Shown here in pieces: positions 46,722 to 55,385 of a DNA stretch of 64,000 nucleotides. A program made the position numbers and the translations under genes. The DNA is from JBBROS01 sp963792675 (GTDB taxonomy: Bacteria; Pseudomonadota; Alphaproteobacteria; Acetobacterales; Acetobacteraceae), in NCBI GenBank assembly GCA_963792675.1, contig CAWBWT010000002.1, positions 2,604,001-2,668,000 on the forward strand. Direction: 5' to 3'. Position 1 is the first letter of the stretch; each line of letters starts with the position of its first letter. The notes under the pieces were generated by a model. It had not been told where the DNA came from. It made no database searches and saw only the letters and a list, made by a program, of their open reading frames with translations.

Positions 46722-48119
46722 ATGCTAACCCCGGTCCGCACCCGCTTCGCGCCCTCTCCCACCGGCCTGCTGCACATCGGCGGCGCCCGTACCGCACTGT
46801 TCAACTTTCTTTTTGCCCGGCATCACGGCGGCGAATACCTGTTGCGCATCGAGGATACCGACCGGGAGCGCAGCACCGAGGCGTTCACCGCCGCCATCCT
46901 GGACGGGCTCGCCTGGCTCGGCCTGTCGCCGGACCAGCCGCCAGTGTTCCAGTCCACCCGCCAGGCCCGGCACGCCGAGGTTGCGCATGCGATGCTGGCG
47001 CGCGGCCACGCCTATTACTGCTTCAGCACGCCCGAGGAGCTGAAGGCGATGCGCGAGCGCGCGATGGCCGAGGGCCGCCCGCCCCGCTACGACGGCACGT
47101 GGCGCGACCGCGACCCAGCCACCGCGCCGCCCGGCGTGAAGCCCGTGATCCGCCTGAAGGCGCCGCGCGAGGGCGAGACCGTCGTCGACGACTTGGTGCA
47201 GGGCGAGGTGCGGGTCGCCAACAGCGAGGTGGACGACCTCATCATCCTGCGCAGCGACGGCACGCCGACCTACCTGCACGCCGTCGTGGTGGACGACCAC
47301 GACATGGGCATCACCCACGTGATCCGCGGCGACGACCACCTGACGAACACGTTCCGCCAGGTGCAGATCTTCCGGGCGATGGGCTGGGACCTGCCGCGGT
47401 TCGGGCACCTGCCGCTGATCCATGGCGCCGACGGGGCGAAGCTCAGCAAGCGCCACGGCGCGGTCGGCCTGCTCGAGTTCAAGGAGCAGGGCTACTTGCC
47501 CGAAGCGCTGTGCAACTACCTGCTCCGGCTCGGCTGGGCCCATGGCGACACCGAGATCATCGACCGCGACAGCGTCATCCGGGTATTCGACATGAGCGGC
47601 GTCGGCCGCTCGGCGGCGAAGATGGACTACACGAAGTTGCTGCAGGTGAACGGGGTGTATCTTCGCGGCGCCGACGACGACCGGCTCACCGACGATGTGG
47701 TCGAACGCCTCACCGGCGCCGGACTGCCGGCCGCGGATGCCCGGCCGCGCATCCGCATGCTGATGCCGGGCTTGAAGGAGCGGGCCAAGACCTTGGCCGA
47801 ACTCGCTGAAAGTGCCGCATTCCTGGTTCGCAGCATGCCGCTCGCGTTCGAGCCGAAGGCGCAGGCGATGCTGACCCCCGACAACAAGGCGATGCTGACC
47901 GAGGTCGCGTCCGCGCTCGCCGGCACCGACTTCTCCCCGCCCGCGCTGAGCGACGCCCTGCGCCGGTTCGCCGAGACCCACGGTAAGAAGCTGGGCCAGG
48001 TGGCGCAACCGCTGCGCGCGGCACTCACCGGCAGCACCATGAGTCCCGGCATCGACGATACCCTGGCCGCGCTCGGCCGCGACGAGTCCCTCGCCCGCAT
48101 CGCCCACGCGGCGGCGTGA
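46722..48119 (+). CDS. gltX: Glutamyl-tRNA synthetase
   Basis: 465 residues, class I aminoacyl-tRNA synthetase that charges tRNA-Glu (and possibly tRNA-Gln, if GatCAB is present). HIGH motif in FAPSPTGLLHIGGARTALFN (residues 8-27), RIEDTDRERS, VIRGDDHLTNTFRQ, KMSKS-equivalent KLSKRHGAVG (about 242-251), and a C-terminal anticodon-binding domain with LGQVAQPLRAALTGS. Full length for a bacterial GluRS. Followed by palindromic repeats rather than a T-rich terminator. Confidence 0.96.
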   Translation: MLTPVRTRFAPSPTGLLHIGGARTALFNFLFARHHGGEYLLRIEDTDRERSTEAFTAAILDGLAWLGLSPDQPPVFQSTRQARHAEVAHAMLARGHAYYCFSTPEELKAMRERAMAEGRPPRYDGTWRDRDPATAPPGVKPVIRLKAPREGETVVDDLVQGEVRVANSEVDDLIILRSDGTPTYLHAVVVDDHDMGITHVIRGDDHLTNTFRQVQIFRAMGWDLPRFGHLPLIHGADGAKLSKRHGAVGLLEFKEQGYLPEALCNYLLRLGWAHGDTEIIDRDSVIRVFDMSGVGRSAAKMDYTKLLQVNGVYLRGADDDRLTDDVVERLTGAGLPAADARPRIRMLMPGLKERAKTLAELAESAAFLVRSMPLAFEPKAQAMLTPDNKAMLTEVASALAGTDFSPPALSDALRRFAETHGKKLGQVAQPLRAALTGSTMSPGIDDTLAALGRDESLARIAHAAA

Positions 48120-48143
48120 CGATGCCGCTTTACGTCCCGCACC

Positions 48144-48260
48144 CGTCATGGCCGGACCGCCAAAACACGTCATGGCCGGACTTGATCCGGCCATCTCTGC
48201 CCTCGGAGGCGACCTCGGCAGCCAGGGCGAGAGATCCCCGGATCAAGTCCGGGGATGACG
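48144..48260. repeat. Palindromic repeat pair (GTCAT..CGGACTTGATCCG.. type)
   Basis: Two full 28-bp elements in inverted orientation: 48168-48195 (stem ATGGCCGGA/TCCGGCCAT around CTTGA) and 48233-48260 (stem ATCCCCGGA/TCCGGGGAT), plus a half copy at 48144-48156. They fill the gltX-pyrB gap; the second ends 31 bp before the pyrB start. Small ORFs here are artefacts of the repeat. Confidence 0.8.
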
Positions 48261-48291
48261 TTGCTGCGGGGCGTTGCGGGACGACGGCGCG

Positions 48292-49236
48292 ATGAGCGAC
48301 CTGCACTACCCGCACCGGCATTTGCTGGCGATCGAGGGCCTGCATCCGCCGCATATCGCCACCCTGCTCGACCTTGCCGAGAGCTACGTCCTGTTGAACC
48401 GCTCGGGCAAAACGCAGCGCGACCTGCTGCGCGGGCGGACACTTATAAATCTGTTCTTCGAGGACAGCACCCGCACCCGCACCAGCTTCGAGTTGGCCGG
48501 CAAGCGGCTCGGCGCCGACGTGATCAACATGTCGGTCTCGACCAGCAGCGTGAACAAGGGCGAAACCCTGCTCGACACCGCCGGCACGCTCAACGCCATG
48601 CGCTGCGACCTACTGGTGGTGCGGCATGATCAATCCGGCGCACCGAACCTGCTGGCGCAGAAGGTGTCGTCCAGCGTGATCAACGCCGGCGACGGCACCC
48701 ATGAGCACCCGACCCAGGCGCTGCTCGACGCGCTCACGCTGCGGCGCCGCCGCGGCACGCTGGAGAACCTCGTGGTCGCGATCTGCGGCGACATCCTGCA
48801 CAGCCGGGTCGCGCGCTCCAACATCCACCTGCTCTCGGCGATGGGCGCCAAGATCCGCGTCGTCGGGCCACCGACCCTGATCCCCGCCTCGGCTGCCGCC
48901 CTGGGCGTCACCGTCTACCACACTATGGAGGAGGGCTTAGCCGGCGCCGACGTGGTGATGATGCTGCGGCTGCAGCGGGAGCGGATGAAGCGCGGCTTGG
49001 TGCCGAGCGAGCGCGAGTATTTCCGCTTCTTCGGCCTCGACCGCGCCAAGCTCGCGCACGCCCGCAAGGACGTGCTGGTGATGCACCCGGGGCCGATGAA
49101 CCGGGGCGTCGAGATCGACAGCGCCATCGCCGACGACCCCGTGCACAGCGTCATCGGCGAGCAGGTCGAGATGGGGGTTGCCGTGCGCATGGCGGTGCTC
49201 GACGTGCTGTCGCGGCGGGGCACGCGCAATGCCTGA
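48292..49236 (+). CDS. pyrB: Aspartate carbamoyltransferase catalytic subunit
   Basis: 314 residues. Carbamoyl-phosphate site FFEDSTRTRTSFELAGKRLG (about 54-73), SVNKGETLLDTA, GDGTHEHPTQALLDALTLRR (carbamoyl-phosphate and aspartate side), aspartate loop MMLRLQRERM and HPGPMNRGVEI. Second step of pyrimidine synthesis. ATG 48292 chosen over an upstream TTG. Overlaps the next gene by 8 bp, so the dihydroorotase-like partner is made with it, as in dodecameric ATCase-DHOase complexes. No regulatory pyrI is present. Confidence 0.95.
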   Translation: MSDLHYPHRHLLAIEGLHPPHIATLLDLAESYVLLNRSGKTQRDLLRGRTLINLFFEDSTRTRTSFELAGKRLGADVINMSVSTSSVNKGETLLDTAGTLNAMRCDLLVVRHDQSGAPNLLAQKVSSSVINAGDGTHEHPTQALLDALTLRRRRGTLENLVVAICGDILHSRVARSNIHLLSAMGAKIRVVGPPTLIPASAAALGVTVYHTMEEGLAGADVVMMLRLQRERMKRGLVPSEREYFRFFGLDRAKLAHARKDVLVMHPGPMNRGVEIDSAIADDPVHSVIGEQVEMGVAVRMAVLDVLSRRGTRNA

Positions 49237-50503
49237 CATCCTGTTCGCCGACATCCGCCTGATCGACCCGGCGACCGGCCTGGACGAAACCGGCTCGCTG
49301 CTGGTGCGTGACGGCCGCATCGCCGATCTCGGCCCCTCGATCGGCCGCCCCGACGGCGTCCCGGTGTTCGAAGGACGCGGCGCCATCCTCTGCCCGGGCC
49401 TGGTGGACATGCGCGCCAGCCTCGGCGAGCCCGGATTCGAGTATCGCGAGACCGTCGCGAGCGCGGCCCGTGCCGCGTCCTCGTCGGGCATCACCACGTT
49501 GGCCGCCCTGCCCGACAGCCGCCCCGCGCTCGACGACCCGGCGCTGGTGCAGCTCATGACCAACCTCGGCGAGGCGACCGGCGCCGTCACCGTGCTGCCC
49601 TACGGCGCCGTCACCCGGGGCTGCCGCGGCGAGGAACTGGCCGAAATCGGCCTGCTGCGTGAGGCCGGCGCCGTCGCCTTTACCGACGGACAGCGCGCGA
49701 TCGGCGACGCGCGGCTGATGCGCCTCGCCCTCAGCTACGCCCGCGGCTTCGACGCCATGATCGTGCAGCACCCCGAGGACCCGGCCCTGGCCGCCGGCGG
49801 GGCCGCCACCGAGGGCGAGCAATCGACCCGCATGGGCCTGCCCGCCATCCCCGCCGCCGCCGAGGCCATGATGGTGGCCCGCGACATCCGCCTGGCGCAG
49901 CTTACCGGCGGCGCCATCCACTTCGCGCACGTCTCGACCGGCGAAGCGCTCGAGCTGATCCGCCGGGCCAAGGCGGACGGCGTCGCCGTTACCTGCGATA
50001 CCGCGCCGCCCTATTTCGACCTGAACGAGACGGCGATCGGCGACTTCCGCACCTACGCGAAGCTGTCGCCGCCGCTGCGGCCCGACGCGGACCGGCGCGC
50101 GGTTTGCGCGGCGCTCGCCGACGGCACGGTCGACGCGGTCGCCTCCGACCACCAGCCGCGCGACGCCGACGATAAGCGGCTGCCGTTCGCGCTGGCCGCC
50201 GCGGGCGGCGCCGGGCTCGCGACCTTGCTGGGCGTGACCTTGGCGCAAGTGCACGGTAACGGCTTGCCGCTGTTGCGCGCGCTGGAATTGCTGACGTCCG
50301 GCCCGGCTCGGGTGCTGCGGTGCGAGGCCGGGCGGCTGGCGAAGGGTGCGGTGGCGGACCTCTGCCTGTTCGACCTCGAGCGCGCCTGGCAGGTCGAGGC
50401 CGGGCAGTTGCCGGGCAAGGCGCAGAACACGCCGTTCGACGGCCGCGCCTTGGAGGGCCAGGTGATCGGCACCTGGAAGGCCGGGCGGCGGGTGTTCGGG
50501 TGA
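49229..50503 (+). CDS. pyrC: Dihydroorotase-like protein lacking the HxH metal motif
   Basis: 424 residues, amidohydrolase fold, dihydroorotase complex type. Metal-site residues expected at the end of strand 1 (DxHxHxRdP) read instead VDMRASLGEPG, so both His are missing. FDAMIVQHPEDP, IHFAHVSTGEALELI and ASDHQPRDADDKRLPFALAA keep later family positions. ATG 49229 overlaps pyrB. Such PyrC-like proteins next to pyrB are known as inactive scaffold subunits in pseudomonads; I infer the same here and expect an active dihydroorotase elsewhere in the genome. Confidence 0.8.
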   Translation: MPDILFADIRLIDPATGLDETGSLLVRDGRIADLGPSIGRPDGVPVFEGRGAILCPGLVDMRASLGEPGFEYRETVASAARAASSSGITTLAALPDSRPALDDPALVQLMTNLGEATGAVTVLPYGAVTRGCRGEELAEIGLLREAGAVAFTDGQRAIGDARLMRLALSYARGFDAMIVQHPEDPALAAGGAATEGEQSTRMGLPAIPAAAEAMMVARDIRLAQLTGGAIHFAHVSTGEALELIRRAKADGVAVTCDTAPPYFDLNETAIGDFRTYAKLSPPLRPDADRRAVCAALADGTVDAVASDHQPRDADDKRLPFALAAAGGAGLATLLGVTLAQVHGNGLPLLRALELLTSGPARVLRCEAGRLAKGAVADLCLFDLERAWQVEAGQLPGKAQNTPFDGRALEGQVIGTWKAGRRVFG

Positions 50504-51102
50504 CGTCGGACCCGCGCTTCATGGCGGTCCTGATCGCGGCCTTGGTGGGCGGCTACCTGTTGGGCAGTATCCCGTTCGGCCTGTTGCTCAGTCGTTGGGC
50601 CGGGTTGGGCGACATACGCGCCATTGGGTCCGGCAACATTGGCGCCACCAACGTCCTTCGTACCGGGCGCAAGGACGTGGCCTTGGCGACGGTGCTGCTG
50701 GACGGCGGCAAGGGCGCCGTGGCGGTCTTGATCGCCGGGCAATGGGGGCTGTTGTATGCGCTGGTTGCGGGGGTTGCCGCGGTTGTCGGGCATTGCACGT
50801 CGCCCTGGGTCGGCTTTCGCGGTGGCAAGGGCATCGCGACCGGATGCGGCGTGCTGCTCGCGTGGTCGTGGCCGGTCGGCGTCGCATGTCTCCTGCTTTG
50901 GCTGGTCGCTGCCTTCCTGACCCGTCGCTCCAGCGCCGCCGCGTTGTTGGCTTGCGTGGCGGCGCCGGTGCTGATGCTGCTGCTGGAAAGCCAAGCGCTG
51001 GCACTCGCCGCGGCGTTGGTCAGCCTGCTGGTGATCGTCCGCCACCACGCCAACATCCGCCGCCTGCTCACCGGCACCGAACCGCGGATCGGCGCGAAGT
51101 GA
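50500..51102 (+). CDS. plsY: Acyl-phosphate:glycerol-3-phosphate acyltransferase
   Basis: 200 residues from GTG 50500 (GTGA overlap with the pyrC stop); ATG 50521 gives 193 and is nearly as likely. Five membrane segments. The three conserved PlsY loops are clear: GSIPFGLLLSRWAGLGDIRA, GSGNIGATNVLRTGRK, and VGFRGGKGIATGCGVLL; the third family feature VRHHANIRRLLTGTEPRIG ends the protein. First acylation in phospholipid synthesis at the inner membrane. Its place behind pyrC is common in bacteria. Confidence 0.93.
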   Translation: MTSDPRFMAVLIAALVGGYLLGSIPFGLLLSRWAGLGDIRAIGSGNIGATNVLRTGRKDVALATVLLDGGKGAVAVLIAGQWGLLYALVAGVAAVVGHCTSPWVGFRGGKGIATGCGVLLAWSWPVGVACLLLWLVAAFLTRRSSAAALLACVAAPVLMLLLESQALALAAALVSLLVIVRHHANIRRLLTGTEPRIGAK

Positions 51103-51120
51103 ATGGCGACCACCCCGGCC

Positions 51121-51157
51121 CGTCATGGTCGGACTTGATCCGACCATCCACGCGGTC
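51121..51157 (+). repeat. Left 37-bp inverted palindromic repeat flanking GIY-YIG gene
   Basis: Same element family as at 48.2 kb, extended by CCACGCGGTC. It matches the reverse complement of 51485-51521 at 35 of 37 positions; the two differences pair with each other in the hairpin (A-T against G-C). Confidence 0.85.
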
Positions 51158-51185
51158 CGAAGCAGGATGGTGCAACCCGAAGCGT

Positions 51186-51473
51186 TCAATGCAACGACTC
51201 GTAGAGGTCCGCCCAGGAGGGATTCCCCTCAAGGATCAGCCGCACCTTCCAGGCTCGAAGCCAACTTTTGACGGCCTTCTCCCGGCGGATCGCTTCGGCA
51301 ACGCTGTCGTGACCCTCGAACCAAACCAGCCGGGTCAGCCCGTATCGCTTGGTGAAGCCGTCGACGACGCCGTCCCGGTGCTCCCAGACCCGTCGAACCA
51401 GGTTGGTCGTGACGCCGACATACAGCGTGCCATTCGGCCGGTTCGTCATGATGTACACCCATGCACTCACCAT
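51186..51473 (-). CDS. GIY-YIG nuclease-family protein
   Basis: 95 residues, a single GIY-YIG domain (UPF0213/YhbQ type). VYIMTNRPNGTLYVGVTTNL carries the GIY...YIG equivalents (VYI...YVG), followed by RRVWEHRDGVVDGFTKRYGL with the catalytic Arg and the His/Tyr residues, and EAIRREKAVKSWLRAWK, then the metal-binding Glu region LILEGNPSWADLYESL. The fold cuts DNA in known nucleases; small stand-alone members are of unclear function. The gene is bounded on both sides by inverted 37-bp palindromes and sits between plsY and dprA on the opposite strand. Confidence 0.88.
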   Translation of the reverse strand: MVSAWVYIMTNRPNGTLYVGVTTNLVRRVWEHRDGVVDGFTKRYGLTRLVWFEGHDSVAEAIRREKAVKSWLRAWKVRLILEGNPSWADLYESLH

Positions 51474-51484
51474 AACGGCAGCGT

Positions 51485-51521
51485 GACCGCGTGGATGGTC
51501 GGGTCAAGCCCGACCATGACG
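51485..51521 (-). repeat. Right 37-bp inverted palindromic repeat flanking GIY-YIG gene
   Basis: Inverted partner of 51121-51157 (2 mismatches, compensatory). Ends 33 bp before the dprA start, which itself sits on a GGGGATGAC sequence resembling the end of the repeat family. Confidence 0.85.
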
Positions 51522-51553
51522 GTTGGGGTGGCTGCGGCCGCGCGAAGGCGGGG

Positions 51554-52637
51554 ATGACCACCGCCCGCCTCCGTTTCGCCCGCTCGGACGGCGTCGGGCC
51601 GATCACCTACCGGCGCCTCCTCGAGCGGTTCGGTTCGGCCGAGGCGGCGCTCGACGCCCTGCCGACCATCGCCAACGAGGCCGGCAGGGCCGTGGTCAAG
51701 ATCCCGTCCGACGCGGAGGCGAACCGCGAGATGGACGGCGTCGCCCGGCTCGGCGGGCACATCCTGTTCACCGACGACCCCGAGTACCCGCCGCTGCTGC
51801 TGCTGCTGGAGAACCCACCGCCCGTCATCTCCGTGCTCGGCGACGTCTCCGTGTTCCAGGCCCGTGCCGTTGCCCTGGTCGGCGCCCGCAACGCGTCGGC
51901 CAATGGCCGCCGTTTGGCCGAGATCCTCGCCGGCGACCTGGCCATGCGCGAGATCGCGGTGGTGTCGGGCCTGGCCCGCGGCATCGACGCCGCCGCCCAT
52001 GAGGGCGCGCTGCGGACCGGCCGCACGGTCGCGGCCATCGCCGGCGGGCTCGACATGCCTTATCCGCCCGAGCACAAGGACCTGCAGGCCCGCATCGCCC
52101 AGGCGGGCGCGGTGGTCGCTGAGGCGCCGCTCGGCACCGCGCCGCAGGCCCGGCATTTCCCCCGGCGCAACCGCGTCATCGCCGGACTGTCGGAAGGCGT
52201 GGTCGTGGTCGAGGCGGCGCCGCAATCCGGCAGCCTGATCACCGCCCGCCTGGCCGAGGAGGCCAGCCGCGAGCTGTTCGCGGTGCCGGGCTCGCCGCTC
52301 GACCCGCGCTGCCGCGGTTCCAACGACCTGATCCGCACTGGCCAGGCGCACCTGACCGAGAGCGCCACCGACGTGCTCGAGCATCTGCCGCGGCGGCAAT
52401 CGCGGCCCCGCCCCACCGGGGTTGCCGAAGTCGTCTGCACCATACGATAGCGGCGCCGTGGACCCGACCGTGGTGCGTCTCAAGCTTTTGGAATTGTTGA
52501 GCCCGGCCTGGGTGCCGGTTGACGATCTCGTGCGGCGCTGCCAGTTGTCGCCTTCAGCCGTCCTTGGCGTGCTCGCCGAACTGGAGGCCGAGGGGCTCGT
52601 TCAGCAGGCGGGAAGCCAGGTGTGCCTGGTCGTCTAA
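51554..52637 (+). CDS. dprA: DNA-processing protein DprA (one frame interruption)
   Basis: About 361 residues. SAM-like N-terminal domain (RFARSDGVGPITYRRLLERF), Rossmann-like core with VGARNASANGRRLAEILAGD, VVSGLARGIDAAAHEGAL, AGGLDMPYPPEH, FPRRNRVIAGLSEGVVVVEA and SGSLITARLAEEASRELFAV. The C-terminal winged helix (VVRLKLLELLSPAWVPVDDL to the stop at 52637) is in the next frame; one extra G in the GGGG run at about 52420 explains the break. DprA loads RecA on incoming single strands in transformation. If the break were real, a 298-residue protein without the winged helix would result. Confidence 0.9.
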
Positions 52638-52700
52638 GTTCGCCGCCAAGTTCGCCCCGGGGCGAAACGTTCAGGAGCCGCGCTCCATCTTAAGGACAGA

Positions 52701-55385
52701 ATGACAGACGTCGTCGTCGTCGAATCGCCGGCCAAGGCCAAGACAATCAACAAGTACCTGGGCGGCAACTACACCGTTCTGGCGAGCTTCGGCCACGTGC
52801 GCGACCTGCCGCCCAAGGACGGCAGCGTGCGGCCGGAGGAAGGCTTCGCGATGGACTGGGCCGCCGACGAGCGCGGCAACCGCCAGGTCGCGGCCATCGC
52901 CAAGGCCGTCAAGGGCGCGGGCACGCTCTATCTCGCGACCGACCCGGACCGCGAGGGCGAGGCCATCAGCTGGCACGTGCGCGCCATGCTCGAGGAAAAG
53001 AAGGCGCTGCATGGCGTCGACGTTCGCCGGATCACCTTCAACGAAATCACCAAATCGGCCGTCACCTACGCCATCGCCCACCCGCGCGAACTCGACCAGC
53101 CGCTGATCGAGGCGTACCTTGCGCGACGGGCGCTGGACTACCTGGTCGGCTTCACCCTGTCGCCGGTGCTGTGGCGCAAGCTGCCCGGCAGCCGAAGTGC
53201 CGGGCGGGTGCAGTCGGTGGCGCTGCGTCTGGTCTGCGAGCGGGAAGCCGAGATCGAGGCGTTCCGGCCGCGCGAGTACTGGACCGTCGAGGCGCATTTC
53301 CTGACCCCGGCGGGCGCCCCGTTCACCGCCCGCCTCACCCACCTCGACGGCAAGCGGCTCGACCAGTTCGACCTCAACACCGAGGCGCTGGCGCTGGCGG
53401 CCAAGCGCGCGGTGGAAGCCGGCGCCTTCACGGTCGCCCAGATCGAGCGCCGCCGGGTCAAACGGCATCCGCCGGCGCCGTTCACCACCAGCACCTTGCA
53501 GCAGGAAGCGTCGCGCAAGCTGGGCATGGGCGCCCAGGCCACCATGCGCTGCGCACAGCAATTGTACGAGGGCGTCGAGCTGCAGGGTGAGACGACGGGC
53601 CTCATCACCTACATGCGAACCGACGGCGTGCAGATGGCGCGCGAGGCCATGATGGCGATCCGCGACCATGTCGGCGAGACCTATGGCCGCGACTACGTGC
53701 CGGCCCAGCCGCGCGAGTACAGCAGCAAGGCCAAGAACGCCCAGGAGGCGCACGAGGCGGTCCGCCCGACCGACGTCGCCCGCACCCCGGACAGCGTCGC
53801 CCGCTACCTCAACGACGAGCAGCGCCGGCTGTACGAGCTGATCTGGAAGCGCGCCGTCGCCAGCCAGATGCAATCGGCCGAGTTGGACCAAGTCGCGGTC
53901 GACGTTGCCAGTCCTGGGGCCGCGGGCGGCACGAGGCTGCGCGCCAACGGCTCCATCGTCGCCTTCGACGGCTACCTCAAGCTCTACCGGGAGGACGTGG
54001 ACGACGCGCCCGAGGGGGCTCAGGCGGGGGCGGACGAGAGCCGCATGCTGCCGCCGATGCATGAGAAGGACCCGGTCGACCGCGAGCGGGTCAACGCCGA
54101 CCAGCACTTCACCCAGCCGCCGCCACGCTACTCCGAGGCGAGCCTGGTCAAGAAGATGGAGGAGCTGGGCATCGGCCGCCCCAGCACCTATGCCAGCATC
54201 CTGACCGTCTTGCGGGACCGCGAGTACGTTCGGATGGAGAGCCGCCGCTTCATCCCCGAGGACCGCGGCCGCCTCGTCACCGCCTTCCTCACCAGCTTCT
54301 TCGAGCGCTACGTCGATACCGGCTTCACCGCCGCGCTCGAGGAGCAGCTTGACGACATCAGCGGTGGCCGGGCCGAGTGGCGGGCCGTGATGCAGGCGTT
54401 CTGGGAGCAGTTCAGCCTGGCGGTCGAGCAAACCCGTGAGTTGAAGATATCGGACGTGATCGACGCGCTCGACCACGACCTGGGCGAGCATTTCTTCCCC
54501 GCCCCGGCCGACGGCACCGACCCGCGCCTTTGCCCGGCCTGCCACGCCGGGCGGCTCGGCCTGAAGCTCGGCCGGCACGGCAGCTTCATCGGCTGTTCCA
54601 ACTACCCCGCCTGCCAGTACACCCGCCGCCTCGCCATCGAAAGCGGCGACCAGGCCGGCGAAACGCTGAAGGAAGGAATGCGCGAGCTCGGCCACCATCC
54701 GGTGACCGGCGAGACCATCACCGTCCGGCGCGGGCCGTACGGCCTCTACGTGCAGCAGGGCGAACCGAATCCGGAGGACAAGAAGTCCAAGCCGCGCCGC
54801 ACCTCGCTGACGAAGGGCATGGACGGCGAGAGCATCACGCTCGAGCAGGCCATCGGTCTGCTGTCGCTGCCGCGCCTGATCGGGGTGCACCCGGAGCGCG
54901 GCGAGCCGATCGAGGCCGGCATCGGCCGGTTCGGACCGTTCGTGCGCATGGGCAGCGTCTATGCCTCGCTCGACAAGGACGACGACGTGGTGTCGGTCGG
55001 CATCAACCGGGCCGTCGACGCCTTGGCCAAGAAACTCGACAGCGTGCGCAGCCTCGGGCCGCACCCGAAGGACAAGCAGCCGGTCATGATCAAGAAGGGG
55101 CGGTTCGGCCCCTATGCGCAGCACGGCTCGACCGTCGCGAACCTGCCGAAGGATGTCGGCATTGACGACATGTCGCTCGACGCCGCGGTGGCGCTGCTGG
55201 CCGAGCGCGGCAAGGCGCTGAAGGGCAAGGGGCGCGGCAAGGCGGCGCCGAAGAAAGCGGCGGTCAAGGCCGCGCCGTCGCCTGCGGCAAAGCCGGCCGG
55301 CGCCAAGAAACCGGCGGCGAAGAAGCCGGCCAAACGGGCCACAGGCAAGGCCGCCGCCAAGTCAGCGGCGCGCAAGGCGGGCTAG
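52701..55385 (+). CDS. topA: DNA topoisomerase I
   Basis: 894 residues, type IA topoisomerase. Toprim domain VVVESPAKAKTINKYLGGNY with DPDREGEA (about 88-95); catalytic Tyr in GLITYMRTDG (about residue 308); KLPGSRSAGRVQSVALRLV; EELGIGRPSTYASIL. One zinc-finger-like block remains (CPACHAGRLGLKLGRHGSFI with a CSNYPAC), followed by TopA C-terminal repeats and a Lys/Ala-rich tail (GKGRGKAAPKKAAVKAA). Relaxes negative supercoils. Starts an unbroken operon: its TAG overlaps the GTG of rnr by one base (TAGTG). Confidence 0.96.
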   Translation: MTDVVVVESPAKAKTINKYLGGNYTVLASFGHVRDLPPKDGSVRPEEGFAMDWAADERGNRQVAAIAKAVKGAGTLYLATDPDREGEAISWHVRAMLEEKKALHGVDVRRITFNEITKSAVTYAIAHPRELDQPLIEAYLARRALDYLVGFTLSPVLWRKLPGSRSAGRVQSVALRLVCEREAEIEAFRPREYWTVEAHFLTPAGAPFTARLTHLDGKRLDQFDLNTEALALAAKRAVEAGAFTVAQIERRRVKRHPPAPFTTSTLQQEASRKLGMGAQATMRCAQQLYEGVELQGETTGLITYMRTDGVQMAREAMMAIRDHVGETYGRDYVPAQPREYSSKAKNAQEAHEAVRPTDVARTPDSVARYLNDEQRRLYELIWKRAVASQMQSAELDQVAVDVASPGAAGGTRLRANGSIVAFDGYLKLYREDVDDAPEGAQAGADESRMLPPMHEKDPVDRERVNADQHFTQPPPRYSEASLVKKMEELGIGRPSTYASILTVLRDREYVRMESRRFIPEDRGRLVTAFLTSFFERYVDTGFTAALEEQLDDISGGRAEWRAVMQAFWEQFSLAVEQTRELKISDVIDALDHDLGEHFFPAPADGTDPRLCPACHAGRLGLKLGRHGSFIGCSNYPACQYTRRLAIESGDQAGETLKEGMRELGHHPVTGETITVRRGPYGLYVQQGEPNPEDKKSKPRRTSLTKGMDGESITLEQAIGLLSLPRLIGVHPERGEPIEAGIGRFGPFVRMGSVYASLDKDDDVVSVGINRAVDALAKKLDSVRSLGPHPKDKQPVMIKKGRFGPYAQHGSTVANLPKDVGIDDMSLDAAVALLAERGKALKGKGRGKAAPKKAAVKAAPSPAAKPAGAKKPAAKKPAKRATGKAAAKSAARKAG

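Noticed and set aside
48150..48290. Short ORFs of the MAGLDPAI type in the gltX-pyrB gap
   Set aside because: They arise from the palindromic repeat sequence, a familiar annotation artefact.
48144..51521. Palindromic repeats as a CRISPR array
   Set aside because: Copies are inverted relative to each other and irregularly spaced, with genes between them and no spacer structure or cas genes.
52671..55124. 817-codon antisense frame within topA
   Set aside because: GC-rich shadow of topA: Arg/His/Val-biased composition and no family motif; topA itself is unmistakable.
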